The translations under genes were made by a program, and so were the position numbers. From the NCBI GenBank assembly GCA_021845505.1, contig JAJZVU010000027.1, forward strand, positions 1-51,426: DNA of 51,426 nucleotides. The letters run 5' to 3'. How positions within the stretch are numbered: position 1 is the first letter of the stretch; the number at the start of each line of letters is the position of its first letter. Below the pieces are notes generated by a model. That model did no database searches, was not told the DNA's origin, and worked only from the letters and a program-made list of their open reading frames with translations. The stretch is from Pseudomonadota bacterium (GTDB lineage Bacteria; Pseudomonadota; Gammaproteobacteria; Burkholderiales; Burkholderiaceae_C). This document shows, piece after piece, positions 20,600 through 30,187 of the stretch.

Positions 20600-23314
20600 T
20601 CAGCCGGCGCGGAGCTCGGTGGCCGCGTCGCCGAACACCACGGCGCTCAGCGCCTGCACCGCGGCGCGTTCGTGCGCCACCCGCTCGGGCTGGATCAGCG
20701 CCGCCTGCGTCGCGCCGCGCAGCCGCTGGGCATGCTGCAGCCGGCGCAGGCGGCGATACGCCGCGGCCGCGCGGCGGGCCACCCGGACGGGCAGCAGGCC
20801 CAGCCTGCCGGCCAGCCGCAGCAACGCGATGTTGCCGACGTTGGCCAGCAGCTGCGGGAAGCCGCCGGCGTGCTCGAGCACCAGCGCCTGGACCGCGAAT
20901 TCGACGTCGACCATGCCGCCGTCGTCGTGCTTGATGTCGAACAGCGCGCTGTCGTTGCGATGGCCCTCGGCCACGCGCTGGCGCATCGCGCGGATCTCGG
21001 CGCGCAGCGCGGGGCCCTGGCGGGGCATCCCCAGCACCTGGGCGCGGATGGCCTCGAAACGCGCACCCACGCGCGCGTCGCCGGCGCAAAAGCGCGCCCG
21101 CGTCAGCGCCTGGTGCTCCCAGGTCCACGCGGTGTTGCTTCCGCGCCCGAGCTGGTACTGCTCGAAAGCGTCGAGCGACGTCACCAGCAGCCCGGCGTTG
21201 CCGTTCGGCCGCAGCCGGGTATCGATGTCGAACAGCCCCCCGGCCGGCGTCGACGCGGTCAGCCACCACACCAGCTTGCGCGCCAGCGCCCCGTAGCGTT
21301 CGGCCGCCTCGGGAGCGTCGTCCTCGTAGATGAACACCAGGTCGAGGTCGGCGCCGTAGCCCAGCTCCTTGCCCCCCAGCTTGCCGTAGGCGATGACCGC
21401 CAGCGCCGGCTGCTCGCGGTGGCGCCGCGGCACTTCATCCCAGGCCCACTGCAGCGCCTGCTCGATCACCGTGTCGGCCAGCTCCGACAACTCGTCGGCC
21501 ACCTGCTCCACATGCAGCCGCCCGCCGAGGTCGCGCACCAGGATGCGGAACAGCTCGGCATGGAAGGAGCGCCGCAGCACGTCCAGGCCCTCGCCGGCGT
21601 CCCACGCCTGGCGCTGCTGCGCCCGCTCGCGCTGGCGCCGGCATTCGGCGCGGCAGGCTGCCGCCGAGAAGCGCTCGGCCGACGGCGCGATCAATTCGTC
21701 GACCACCATCGGGTTGCGCTTGATGTAGCCGGCGGCCCAGCTCGACGCCCCGAGCAGCGCGACCAGGCGGTCCAGCGCCTGCTGCTGCTCGGCGAACAGC
21801 GCCAGGTAGGCCTCGCGCCTGCCGATGGCCTCCAGCACGTCGACCAGCCGCGCCAGCGCCAGGTCGGGCTCGGGCTGGCGCGCGACCAGCCCGATGGCCT
21901 GCTCGATCACCCGCAGCAGCCGCGCGCGCCCGGCATCGCTGAGCGCGCCAAAGCACGCCGACTGGGCCATTGCGCGCAGCCGCGCGGGCGCCTGCTCGCC
22001 CGCCAGGCCGCTGGCGGCAAGCTGGTGCAGCAGCGCGTCGACGCTGTCCGCAGGCTTGCGACAACCAACGCAACGCGGTTGCGAAGAATTCAACAAGGCG
22101 TCGAATTCCCCGGCGACGAATTCGCGGATGGAGTCGAGTTCGCGCAACAGCGAGCAGACCGGCGCCTGTTTCGCCGCGACGCTGCCGCACGTGGCGGCCA
22201 GCCGCTCCAGGTCCGCGTCGTCGGCCGGCAGGCAATGGGTCTGCGCGTCGTCCAGGTACTGGATGCGATGTTCCAGCCGACGCAGGAACTCATAGCTGTG
22301 CGCCAGTTGCTCCGCCTGCTCGGCGCGCAGCAACCCGGCCTCGCCGAGCAGCGCCAGCGAACGCAGCGTGTTGCGATCGCGGATCTGCGGCATCCGGCCG
22401 CCCCGCACGATCTGCAGCAGCTGCACGATGAATTCGATTTCGCGTATGCCGCCGCGCCCGAGCTTGAGGTCGTTGGCGCGCTCGGGACGCGCGCTGGCGC
22501 GCCGCGCCGCCTGCTGGCGGATCTGCCGGTGCACCGAGCGCAAGGCCTCGAGCATCGAAAAATCCAGGTAGCGGCGCCAGACGAAAGGCTCGACCACCGC
22601 ATCCAGCGCCCGCTGCTGGCTGCACCCGGCATCCTGCGGCGACACCACCCGGCTCTTCAGCCAGGCGAAGCGCTCCCACTCGCGACCCTGGACCTGGAAA
22701 TACTCCTCCAGCATCGCCAGGCTGACCACCGGCGGCCCGCTGTCGCCGTTCGGGCGCAAGCGCGTGTCGACGCGGAACACGAAGCCCTCGGAGCGCGCCT
22801 CCGACAGCGTCGGGACCAGCGAGCGCACCAGCCTGGCGAAGTAATCGAAATTCGACAGCGGCACCGCGCCGTCGCTGTGGCCGTCCTCGTCGAACACGAA
22901 CACCAGGTCGATGTCGGAGGACACGTTGAGCTCGTCGCCGCCGAGCTTGCCCATGCCGACGACCATCAGCTGCGCCGCGCGGCCGTCTTCGGCGCGCGGC
23001 GTGCCGTGGCGCTGGCCGAGTTCGTCGGCGGCGTCGCGCAGCGCCGCCGCGATGGCGCTTTCGGCCATCGCGCCGATCCCACGGCACACTTCGCCCAGCC
23101 CGGCCTGCTGCTGCACATCGCACTCGATCAGGCGCAGCATCAGCGCGTTGCGCACGCGCCGCAGCGCCGCGCCCAGCCCCTGCGCGGCCGCGGCGCGCCG
23201 CACCGCGGCGTCGATGTCCTCGCGGCCGGGGATTCCCTGCGGCCACCAGGCATGGATATCGTCGAAACGCCCGGCGTGGCGGCGATAAAAACGAGAATAC
23301 GCCTCGAGTTGCAT
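20600..23314 (-). CDS. glnE: glutamine synthetase adenylyltransferase/deadenylylase
   Basis: A 904-residue bifunctional enzyme that attaches or removes AMP on glutamine synthetase, under control of PII and glutamine. It has two nucleotidyltransferase domains. The N-terminal one has GMGKLGGDELN with SSDIDLVF (about 120-139). The C-terminal one has AYGKLGGKELG with GADLDLVF (about 640-660). The start MQLEAYSRFY was chosen over a start 12 codons earlier because that extension reads as arginine-rich non-family sequence. It is somewhat shorter than the E. coli enzyme but retains both domains. A glnK gene lies about 21 kb away in the same window. Confidence 0.95.
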   Translation of the reverse strand: MQLEAYSRFYRRHAGRFDDIHAWWPQGIPGREDIDAAVRRAAAAQGLGAALRRVRNALMLRLIECDVQQQAGLGEVCRGIGAMAESAIAAALRDAADELGQRHGTPRAEDGRAAQLMVVGMGKLGGDELNVSSDIDLVFVFDEDGHSDGAVPLSNFDYFARLVRSLVPTLSEARSEGFVFRVDTRLRPNGDSGPPVVSLAMLEEYFQVQGREWERFAWLKSRVVSPQDAGCSQQRALDAVVEPFVWRRYLDFSMLEALRSVHRQIRQQAARRASARPERANDLKLGRGGIREIEFIVQLLQIVRGGRMPQIRDRNTLRSLALLGEAGLLRAEQAEQLAHSYEFLRRLEHRIQYLDDAQTHCLPADDADLERLAATCGSVAAKQAPVCSLLRELDSIREFVAGEFDALLNSSQPRCVGCRKPADSVDALLHQLAASGLAGEQAPARLRAMAQSACFGALSDAGRARLLRVIEQAIGLVARQPEPDLALARLVDVLEAIGRREAYLALFAEQQQALDRLVALLGASSWAAGYIKRNPMVVDELIAPSAERFSAAACRAECRRQRERAQQRQAWDAGEGLDVLRRSFHAELFRILVRDLGGRLHVEQVADELSELADTVIEQALQWAWDEVPRRHREQPALAVIAYGKLGGKELGYGADLDLVFIYEDDAPEAAERYGALARKLVWWLTASTPAGGLFDIDTRLRPNGNAGLLVTSLDAFEQYQLGRGSNTAWTWEHQALTRARFCAGDARVGARFEAIRAQVLGMPRQGPALRAEIRAMRQRVAEGHRNDSALFDIKHDDGGMVDVEFAVQALVLEHAGGFPQLLANVGNIALLRLAGRLGLLPVRVARRAAAAYRRLRRLQHAQRLRGATQAALIQPERVAHERAAVQALSAVVFGDAATELRAG

Positions 23315-23540
23315 ACGCGCTGTACGGCCCTGCCGCGCCTTGGGCGGCACTCAGGGCGCAGCATATTGCAGCCTGCGCCAGCTTGCAGCAGGCACGCCTG
23401 GGGCGCCCGGGACGCGCGTCCTTGGCTACCATCGCTGCAGCACTGCAGCACCGCCGTGCCCGGGGCATGCCGCGGCGGCGGTGCCGCGATACCGCATCCC
23501 CGGCGGGCGCCCGCCGCCCGCGTCCTGCCCAGCCGTCCTC

Positions 23541-26500
23541 GTGTCCGCGCTGCACCTGTCCCTCCGCCTGGCCACCCGCCTGCTCGAAGCGGCGATCGCC
23601 CTCGTCGTCGTCGCCTACCTGCTGCTGGGCGCGGGGCTGCTGACCCTGCGCTACGCGGTGCTTCCGAATGCCCAGCAGTTCGTACCCTGGCTGCAACGCG
23701 CGTCCAGCCGCGCGCTGGGCCTGCCGGTGCACATCGGCAGCGTGCAAGGCAGCTGGCAGGGCCTGCTGCCGGTGCTGTCGATCCACGACCTGGTGATCGA
23801 CGACGCGCGCGGCAAGCCGGCGCTGCGGCTGGCGGCGGTGCAGGCGATCCCCTCGTGGAAAAGCCTGCCCAGGCTGCAACTGAGCTTCGAGCAACTGGCG
23901 ATCCGCGGCGCCGACTTGCGCGTCACCCGGGTGGACGCGGACCACGTGGACATCGGAGGCATCGCGCTGAACCTGCGCGGCGGCGGCGCCGGCGCCGGCC
24001 AGCGCTTCGCCGACTGGCTGTTCTCCCAGGACCAGATCCTGGTGCGCGACAGCCGCATCACCTGGATCGACCGCACGCGCTCCGCGCCGCCGCTGCAATT
24101 GCGCGACGTCCAGTTCGAGTTGCGCAACGCGCTGCTGCGCCACCGCGCTGCGCTGCAGGCGCTGCCGCCGCCCGCGCTGGGCGGCCTGCTGAGCGTTCGC
24201 GCCGACATGGAGCAACCGCTGTTCGACCGCCACCCGGGCAACCTCGCCGCCTGGCATGGGCTGCTGTGGGCCGACCTGCGGCGCGTCGACCTCGACTCGC
24301 TGGCGCAATGGGTGAGCCTGCCGGGACAACTCGCGGGCGGCCAGGGCGCGCTGCGCGCCTGGTTGCAGCTGGGACGCGACTACACCCCGCAGAGCCTGAC
24401 CGTGGCGGCCGCGCTGGGCCGGGTCAGCGCGCGACTGGGCGCGGCGTTGCCGCCGCTGCAACTGGGCGAGCTGGCCGGACGCCTGCAGTGGCAGCGGTTG
24501 CCCCACGGACAGCAGGTGGAGGTGATCGGGCTGCGCCTGCGCGACGCCCGCGGCGACCTGCTGGCGCCGACGCGGCTGCTGTGGCGCCGGCAAGGGCTGC
24601 CGGGCCAGCCCGGCCAGGGCAGCGTGAGCTGCAGCGGCCTCGACCTGGGCGTGCTCGACCGCCTGGCGCAGGACTTCCCGCTGCCGGTGGCCTGGCGCGC
24701 GCGCCTGCAGCTGCTGCAGCCCCACGGCCGGCTGCAACGCGCCAGCCTGAGCTGGAGCGGCCGGCCGGCCGCCGGCGCGCTGCTGCCGCCGCGCTACGCG
24801 CTGCAGATGGACTTCTCCGCACTGGGCTGGAACAGCCCGGCGACGCGACCTTCGGACGCCGACGACCCGCTGGCGCAGGCGCGCGACGCAGCCGGGCTGC
24901 CGGCCGCGCTGCCCGGGGTGCAGGGCTTGAGCGGCACGCTCGACGCCAACCAGGACGGCGGCAACGCGCGGCTGCGCATGCAGGACGGCTCGGTGGCGCT
25001 GCCGACGGTGTTCGAGTCGCCCAGCCTGCCGCTGCGCAGCCTGGACGCGCGCCTGAGCTGGAGTCGCGCCGCCAACGGCCAATGGGACGTGCAGGGCTCG
25101 CAGATCCGGCTGCGCAACGCGGACGCGGCGGGCAGCGTGGACCTGCGCTACACCACCCAGCCGCATGGCCCGGGCCTGCTCGACCTCAGCGCCCGCCTGA
25201 GCCGGGCCGACGCGCGCGCGGTGCCGACCTACCTGCCGCGTGGCGTCGGCCAGGCCACCCGCGACTACCTGCGCAGGGCCATCGTCGGCGGCAGCTCGCG
25301 CGATGTGCACATGGTGGTGCAGGGACCGCTGGCGCGCTTTCCCTTCGTGCAACCCGGCAGCGGGGTGTTCGAGGTCGACGCGCGCATCGAAAACGGGGTG
25401 TTCGACGCCCAGCCGGGCGGCGACGCCAAGGCGCGTCCGGCATGGCCGCTGTTCCGCGACATCGACGGTCGCTTCGGCTTCAGCTCGCGCGGCATGACGG
25501 CGCGCGGCCTGAGCGCGCGGGTCAGCGGCATCGCGCTGCAGGGGGTGCAACTGGAGCTGGCCGACTACGCGCGGCCGCTGCTGCACGCGCAGGGCGATCT
25601 GCGCGGACAGGCCGGCGACGCACTGCGCTTCCTGCGCGACTCCCCGCTCGACCAGGCGCTCGGGCATGCGCTGACCCGCAGCCGCGCCAGCGGCGCGCTG
25701 CGCGGTCAGCTGTCGCTGAGCCTGCCGCTGCAAGGTCCGCAGCCGGCGCGGGTGCGGGGCCGGGTGCAGCTGCTCGACGATCGCGTCGAGTACTTGCCGT
25801 GGCTGCCGCCGATGGACGGCGTGCAAGGCCAGGTCGACTTCACCGAGCGCAGTTTCAACCTGCAGCTGGCGGCCCGCGATTTCGCCGGAGGGGCGCTGCA
25901 GTTGCACGGCTCGTTGGCCGGCGGTGGCGGACTTCGCCTGCAGGCCAGCGGCCAGATGCGCGCCGCGGCGCTGCAAGCGCTGCCGCAATGGGCCGCCTGG
26001 AAGCCTTGGCTGGACCGCCTGCACGGCGGCGCGCCCTTCACGCTGCAGGTCAGCTCGCAGCCGGGGCAGGCGCAGCCTCGCATCGAGCTGCGCAGTTCGC
26101 TGCAGGGCATGGCGGTCGATCTGCCGGCACCGCTGGGCAAGACCGCGCAGGCCGGCGGAGCACTGCGCCTGGATCTGTCCGGCGGGGGCGCGGGGCCGCG
26201 CCGCGTCGATCTGGAGTTCGGCAACAGCCTGCGGCTGCGCGGCAGCCTGAGCGACGGCGCCGCGGGGCAGGGCGCCGGCCTGCTCGGCCTGGGGATCGCG
26301 GTGGGCGCGCAGGCCGCACTGCCCCAGCCCGCGCAGGGCGTGCAGGTCAACCTGGTGCTGCCCTCGCTCGATCTCGACAAGTGGAGGCGCGCGCTGCCGG
26401 CCACCGGCGCCGCGGCGGCGCCCGGCGCGCCGGGCGCGAGCTCCCCCGCGCCGGCCGCGCCGCAGCCGGGCGCCGTCTCTGCCGGCGCCAGCGCGCTCGA

Positions 26501-27629
26501 CCGGTGGCTGCCCCAGGCCGTGTCGCTGCAGGTCGGCCAGCTGACCGTGGCCGACCGGGTGTTCGACCATGTGGTGCTGGGTGCCACCCGCGCCGGCTCG
26601 CTGTGGCAGGCGAACCTGCGCAGCAGCCAGCTCGAGGGCGCCGTGGATTGGCGCATGGGCCGGGGCGACGCGCCGGGCAGCATCCGCGCCAGGTTGAGCC
26701 GACTGCGGCTGCCCGAGAGCGCCGACAGCGATGTCGAGCACCTGCTCGACCAGCGGGTGCGCAGCCTGCCCGCGCTGGACCTGCAGGCGCGCGACGTGGA
26801 CATCCACGGGCACCATTTCGATTCGCTGCAGCTGCGCGCAGTCAACCGCGGGCGCGGCGCCGCCCGGCAGTGGGACCTGACCGACGTGCGGCTGAGCTCC
26901 GGCGACGCGCTGCTGAGCGCCAGCGGCAACTGGAGCCCCGCCGCCGCCGGCGACAGCGCCCGCCACCGCATGTCGCTGGGCTTCAAGCTCGATGTCGCCG
27001 ACGCCGGCGCGCTGCTCGCCCGCCTGGGCAAGCCCGGGCTGCTCAAGGGTGGCAAGGGGGTGCTGCAGGGAACGCTGACCTGGCTGGGTTCGCCGCTGGC
27101 GCTGGACTACCCGACGCTGTCGGGGCAGTTCAGCCTGCAACTGGGCAAGGGCCAGTTCCTCAAGGCCGACCAGGGGCTGGCCAAGCTGCTCGGGGTGCTC
27201 AGCCTGCAGAGCCTGCCGCGGCGCCTGATGTTCAACTTCAGCGACGTGTTCGCCAGCGGCTTCGCGTTCGACCGGGTCGACGCCGACGTGCAGCTGCTCG
27301 ACGGGGTCGCCACCACCAACGATTTCAAGATGGCCGGGCTGTCGGCCACGGTGTTCATCGACGGCTCGGCCGACCTGGCGCGCGAGACCCAGGACCTGTA
27401 CGTCGTCGTGGTGCCGGACATCAACGCCGGATCGGCCTCGCTGGCCTATGCTCTGATCAATCCGGCGATCGGCCTGGGAACCTTCATCGCCCAGCTGATC
27501 GCCCGCGAGCCGCTGATGAAGGCGCTGACCTATGGCTATCGCATCACCGGCACCTGGGACCATCCCAAGGTGACGCCGCAGCACGAGCCCCACGTGCCGG
27601 CGGCGGCCGCGCGCGCCACCGCGCCTTGA
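23541..27629 (+). CDS. yhdP: YhdP-family AsmA-like membrane protein
   Basis: A very large protein of 1362 residues with one N-terminal transmembrane anchor (about residues 12-35, LEAAIALVVVAYLLLGAG) and a long periplasmic part. YhdP proteins form bridge-like structures thought to carry phospholipids between inner and outer membranes. Family blocks visible include LPVHIGSVQGSWQGLLP near the N-terminus and AYALINPAIGLGTFIAQL near the C-terminus. A GTG start at 23541 was chosen because it precedes the anchor directly; upstream in-frame residues look non-coding. The 226-bp gap to the divergent glnE contains no recognised element. A nitrilase-family gene follows after 44 bp. Confidence 0.88.
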   Translation: MSALHLSLRLATRLLEAAIALVVVAYLLLGAGLLTLRYAVLPNAQQFVPWLQRASSRALGLPVHIGSVQGSWQGLLPVLSIHDLVIDDARGKPALRLAAVQAIPSWKSLPRLQLSFEQLAIRGADLRVTRVDADHVDIGGIALNLRGGGAGAGQRFADWLFSQDQILVRDSRITWIDRTRSAPPLQLRDVQFELRNALLRHRAALQALPPPALGGLLSVRADMEQPLFDRHPGNLAAWHGLLWADLRRVDLDSLAQWVSLPGQLAGGQGALRAWLQLGRDYTPQSLTVAAALGRVSARLGAALPPLQLGELAGRLQWQRLPHGQQVEVIGLRLRDARGDLLAPTRLLWRRQGLPGQPGQGSVSCSGLDLGVLDRLAQDFPLPVAWRARLQLLQPHGRLQRASLSWSGRPAAGALLPPRYALQMDFSALGWNSPATRPSDADDPLAQARDAAGLPAALPGVQGLSGTLDANQDGGNARLRMQDGSVALPTVFESPSLPLRSLDARLSWSRAANGQWDVQGSQIRLRNADAAGSVDLRYTTQPHGPGLLDLSARLSRADARAVPTYLPRGVGQATRDYLRRAIVGGSSRDVHMVVQGPLARFPFVQPGSGVFEVDARIENGVFDAQPGGDAKARPAWPLFRDIDGRFGFSSRGMTARGLSARVSGIALQGVQLELADYARPLLHAQGDLRGQAGDALRFLRDSPLDQALGHALTRSRASGALRGQLSLSLPLQGPQPARVRGRVQLLDDRVEYLPWLPPMDGVQGQVDFTERSFNLQLAARDFAGGALQLHGSLAGGGGLRLQASGQMRAAALQALPQWAAWKPWLDRLHGGAPFTLQVSSQPGQAQPRIELRSSLQGMAVDLPAPLGKTAQAGGALRLDLSGGGAGPRRVDLEFGNSLRLRGSLSDGAAGQGAGLLGLGIAVGAQAALPQPAQGVQVNLVLPSLDLDKWRRALPATGAAAAPGAPGASSPAPAAPQPGAVSAGASALDRWLPQAVSLQVGQLTVADRVFDHVVLGATRAGSLWQANLRSSQLEGAVDWRMGRGDAPGSIRARLSRLRLPESADSDVEHLLDQRVRSLPALDLQARDVDIHGHHFDSLQLRAVNRGRGAARQWDLTDVRLSSGDALLSASGNWSPAAAGDSARHRMSLGFKLDVADAGALLARLGKPGLLKGGKGVLQGTLTWLGSPLALDYPTLSGQFSLQLGKGQFLKADQGLAKLLGVLSLQSLPRRLMFNFSDVFASGFAFDRVDADVQLLDGVATTNDFKMAGLSATVFIDGSADLARETQDLYVVVVPDINAGSASLAYALINPAIGLGTFIAQLIAREPLMKALTYGYRITGTWDHPKVTPQHEPHVPAAAARATAP

Positions 27630-27673
27630 GCCTGCCGCCACGGCCCCTTCCCCCTCCTCCTCCGGAGCCCGCC

Positions 27674-28480
27674 ATGCGAGTCGCCGCCCTGCAAGTCGTT
27701 TCCTCCACCGACCTCGACCACAACCTGGCGCGTGCCGACGCGCTGCTCGACGAAGCCGCCCGGCGCGGAGCCGCGCTGGCGGTGCTGCCCGAGTATTTCT
27801 GCATCATGGAGCAGGTCGGCGCCAGCAAGACCCGCTTCGCCGAGGCGCCGGGCTCGGGCCCGGTGCAGCAGATGCTGGCCGCGGCCGCGGCGCGCCACCG
27901 CATGTGGGTGGTCGGAGGGTCGCTGCCGCTGCAGTGTCCCGAACCCGACCGGGTGTACAACAGCACGATGGCCTTCGGCCCGGACGGCAAGCTGATCGTC
28001 CGCTACGACAAGATGCACCTGTTCGCCTTCGAGCGCGGCGCCGAGCGCTACGCCGAGGCCGACACCATCGCGCCCGGCAGCCAGCCGGCCGCCTTCGAAG
28101 CGCAGGGGCTGCGAATCGGGCTGTCGATCTGCTACGACCTGCGCTTCCCCGAGCTGTACCGCGCGCTGTCGGCGCCGGCCCCCTGCGACGCCTTCCTGGT
28201 GCCGGCGGCCTTCACCTACACCACCGGGGAAAAGCACTGGGAGGTGCTGCTGCGGGCGCGGGCGATCGAGAACCTGGCCTACGTGGTGGCCAGCGCGCAA
28301 GGCGGGCGGCACGCCAACGGACGGCGCACCTGGGGCCACTCGATGATCGTCGACCCCTGGGGCGAGGTGCTGGCGATGCAGGCCGAGGGCGAAGGGGTGA
28401 TCACCGCCGACATCGAGCGCGAGCGCATCGCCTCGTGGCGCGCCAGCCTGCCGGCGCTGCAGCACCGGCGCATGCGCTGA
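27674..28480 (+). CDS. carbon-nitrogen hydrolase (Nit1/Nit2-type amidase)
   Basis: A 268-residue nitrilase-superfamily amidase with the full catalytic triad: Glu39 in LPEYF, Lys112 in RYDKMHLF and Cys152 in SICYDLRFPE. The KMHLF and CYDLRFPELYR blocks place it near Nit1/Nit2 enzymes, which hydrolyse deaminated glutathione or omega-amides such as alpha-ketoglutaramate. GGAG lies 6 nt upstream of the ATG. It follows yhdP, a common betaproteobacterial order. The substrate is inferred; a metabolite-repair role would fit the glutathione synthesis genes elsewhere in the window. Confidence 0.88.
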   Translation: MRVAALQVVSSTDLDHNLARADALLDEAARRGAALAVLPEYFCIMEQVGASKTRFAEAPGSGPVQQMLAAAAARHRMWVVGGSLPLQCPEPDRVYNSTMAFGPDGKLIVRYDKMHLFAFERGAERYAEADTIAPGSQPAAFEAQGLRIGLSICYDLRFPELYRALSAPAPCDAFLVPAAFTYTTGEKHWEVLLRARAIENLAYVVASAQGGRHANGRRTWGHSMIVDPWGEVLAMQAEGEGVITADIERERIASWRASLPALQHRRMR

Positions 28481-28526
28481 GGCATGCGCTGAGGCGTGCG
28501 CCGGTGCCGCGCGCGGACGCCCCGGC

Positions 28527-29189
28527 TCAGCCCGCGCTGGGCTGGGCGACGTAGATCTCCACCCGCCGGTTCATCGCGCGGCCGGCCGCCGTGGCGTTGC
28601 TGGCCACCGGATGGGTGGGCCCGAGCCCCTGCACGCCGATGCGCTGCGCGGCCACACCGCGCGATACCAGGTAGTTCTTCACCGACTGCGCGCGGTTGCT
28701 CGACAGCGGGTAGTTGATCGCGTCGGACCCGGTGTTGTCGGTGAACCCGATCACCTGCACCGTCTCGCCGGGATTGGCCTGCAGGCCCTGCGCGAGCTGG
28801 TCGAGCACCGGGTACAGCCGGGTGTTGAGCTGGGCACTTCCGGTGGCGAACCCGGCATCGGCCGGCACGCCGATCTTCAGCCTGTTGTCGGCGGTCTGCG
28901 ACACCTGCACCCCGGTCCCCGCGGCGGCGCGCTGCATCTGCTGCTTCTGCTGCTCCAGGTGGCGGTTCCACAGGTAGCCGCCGGCGGCACCCACCGCGGC
29001 TCCCAGCGCGGCGCCCTGCATCGCGCTGCTGCCGGTGTTGCCGCCGGCGGTCATCGCGCCGATCAGCGCTCCGGCCGCGGCGCCGAGGCCGGCACCCTGC
29101 GCGGTGGCGGTCTGCGACTGGTTCATATTGGCGCAGCCGCCGAGAACCACGGCGGCTGCCACTGCGGCTGCAAGGCTTCGTTGCAACAT
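28527..29189 (-). CDS. OmpA-family lipoprotein with glycine-zipper region
   Basis: A 220-residue envelope lipoprotein. A signal peptide ends in the lipobox VLGGC (Cys19). A Gly/Ala-rich glycine-zipper segment follows (about 33-70), then an OmpA-like peptidoglycan-binding domain with GFTDNTGSDAINYPLSSNRA and a C-terminal RRVEIY motif. Such proteins link the outer membrane to peptidoglycan. GAGGAGG precedes the ATG at 29189. It converges on the nitrilase gene and is divergent from the ferritin-like gene. Confidence 0.88.
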   Translation of the reverse strand: MLQRSLAAAVAAAVVLGGCANMNQSQTATAQGAGLGAAAGALIGAMTAGGNTGSSAMQGAALGAAVGAAGGYLWNRHLEQQKQQMQRAAAGTGVQVSQTADNRLKIGVPADAGFATGSAQLNTRLYPVLDQLAQGLQANPGETVQVIGFTDNTGSDAINYPLSSNRAQSVKNYLVSRGVAAQRIGVQGLGPTHPVASNATAAGRAMNRRVEIYVAQPSAG

Positions 29190-29226
29190 GAAATTCCTCC
29201 TCGGGCAAGGTCTTGCGCGACGGCGC

Positions 29227-29255
29227 ACAATATTCGACTGCGAAGTCTAAGTCAG
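29227..29255 (-). promoter_or_regulatory. candidate sigma-70 promoter for the OmpA-like gene
   Basis: On the minus strand CTGACT (complement of 29250-29255) and TATTGT (complement of 29227-29232) are separated by 17 nt, each matching four of six consensus bases. They lie about 40 bp upstream of the ATG at 29189 and ahead of a strong GAGGAGG ribosome site. Placement is good and the match is moderate. Confidence 0.4.
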
Positions 29256-29353
29256 CGAGCGGCCATGCGGTGCCCGGCGGGATCAAGGCGCGGGCGGCCC
29301 TGCGCGCCCGGCCTGTCTTGGACCTGTGCGCCCGACCGGAGGACCGAACCACC

Positions 29354-30187
29354 ATGTCCGCATCCGCCGCCGCGCCAGCCGGCACGCTGCGCTGGCACTT
29401 CGAGGACCTGAACCTGCAAGCCGTCGACCGCGAGGCGGTCGCCGCGCGCGACGACATCTTCCTGCTGGTGTGCAGCGCGTCGTTCATCGAAAGCGGCACC
29501 GACCTGTACACCCGCAATCTGCTCGAATACTTCGCCGGCGACGACGAATTCGGCGACTGGCTGCACCGGCGCTGGGAGCCCGAGGAGCTGCAGCATGGCC
29601 GCGCGCTGCGCGGCTACATCGAGCATGTCTGGCCCGGCTTCGACTGGCCCGCCGCGTACGCGGACTTCCACGCCGAGTATTCCGCGCTGTGCACCCTCGA
29701 CGAACTCGAGCCCACGCGCGGGCGCGAACTGGTCGCCCGCTGCATGGTCGAAATGGGCACCACCACCTACTACCAGGCGCTCAACGCCCTCTGCGACGAG
29801 CCGGTGCTGCGCGATCTGACCTGGCGCATACGCTCCGACGAGGTGCAGCACTACAAGCAGTTCTACCACCAGTTCCTGCGCTACCGCCGCAGCGAGAGCC
29901 TGGGACGCGGGCAGGTGGTCGCCGCGCTGTGGCGCCGCGTGGCCGAGCTGCGACGCAGCGACGCCGACGTGGCGCTGCGCCACGCTGCAGCGTGGCGCTG
30001 GCGCGACAGCCCGGCCCCGCCCGCGTTGCACGACGTGCGGCAGCAGGTTTTCGAGCGCATGCGCACCCGCTACCCGGTGGAACTCGCGGTGCGCATGATC
30101 ATCAAGCCGCTGCAGCTCGGCCCTCGGCTGCAGCGCTGGGCCGAGCGCCCGCTCAGCCTGCTGGCACGCCACGTGCTGCTGCATTGA
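29354..30187 (+). CDS. ferritin-like diiron protein, acyl-ACP-desaturase-like arrangement
   Basis: A 277-residue helical protein with a complete carboxylate-bridged diiron pattern: Glu46, Glu78-x-x-His81 (EELQH), Glu133 and Glu163-x-x-His166 (EVQH). The order of ligands matches ferritin-like oxidases and soluble desaturases. The C-terminal quarter is Arg-rich and may contact membranes or partners. No substrate is known. It converges on the glycosyltransferase gene with a 35-bp overlap. The neighbouring glycolipid-type glycosyltransferase makes a lipid substrate conceivable, but this is only context. Confidence 0.75.
   Translation: MSASAAAPAGTLRWHFEDLNLQAVDREAVAARDDIFLLVCSASFIESGTDLYTRNLLEYFAGDDEFGDWLHRRWEPEELQHGRALRGYIEHVWPGFDWPAAYADFHAEYSALCTLDELEPTRGRELVARCMVEMGTTTYYQALNALCDEPVLRDLTWRIRSDEVQHYKQFYHQFLRYRRSESLGRGQVVAALWRRVAELRRSDADVALRHAAAWRWRDSPAPPALHDVRQQVFERMRTRYPVELAVRMIIKPLQLGPRLQRWAERPLSLLARHVLLH

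Noticed and set aside
22290-27641. A minus-strand open frame of about 1780 codons antisense to yhdP
   Set aside because: Its composition is an Arg/Gln/Ala/His-rich mirror of yhdP codons and it holds no recognisable domain.
20486-28480. A continuous plus-strand open frame of more than 2600 codons
   Set aside because: Only the last 268 codons (the amidase) are real. The rest is antisense to tal/glnE and out of frame with yhdP, kept open by high GC.
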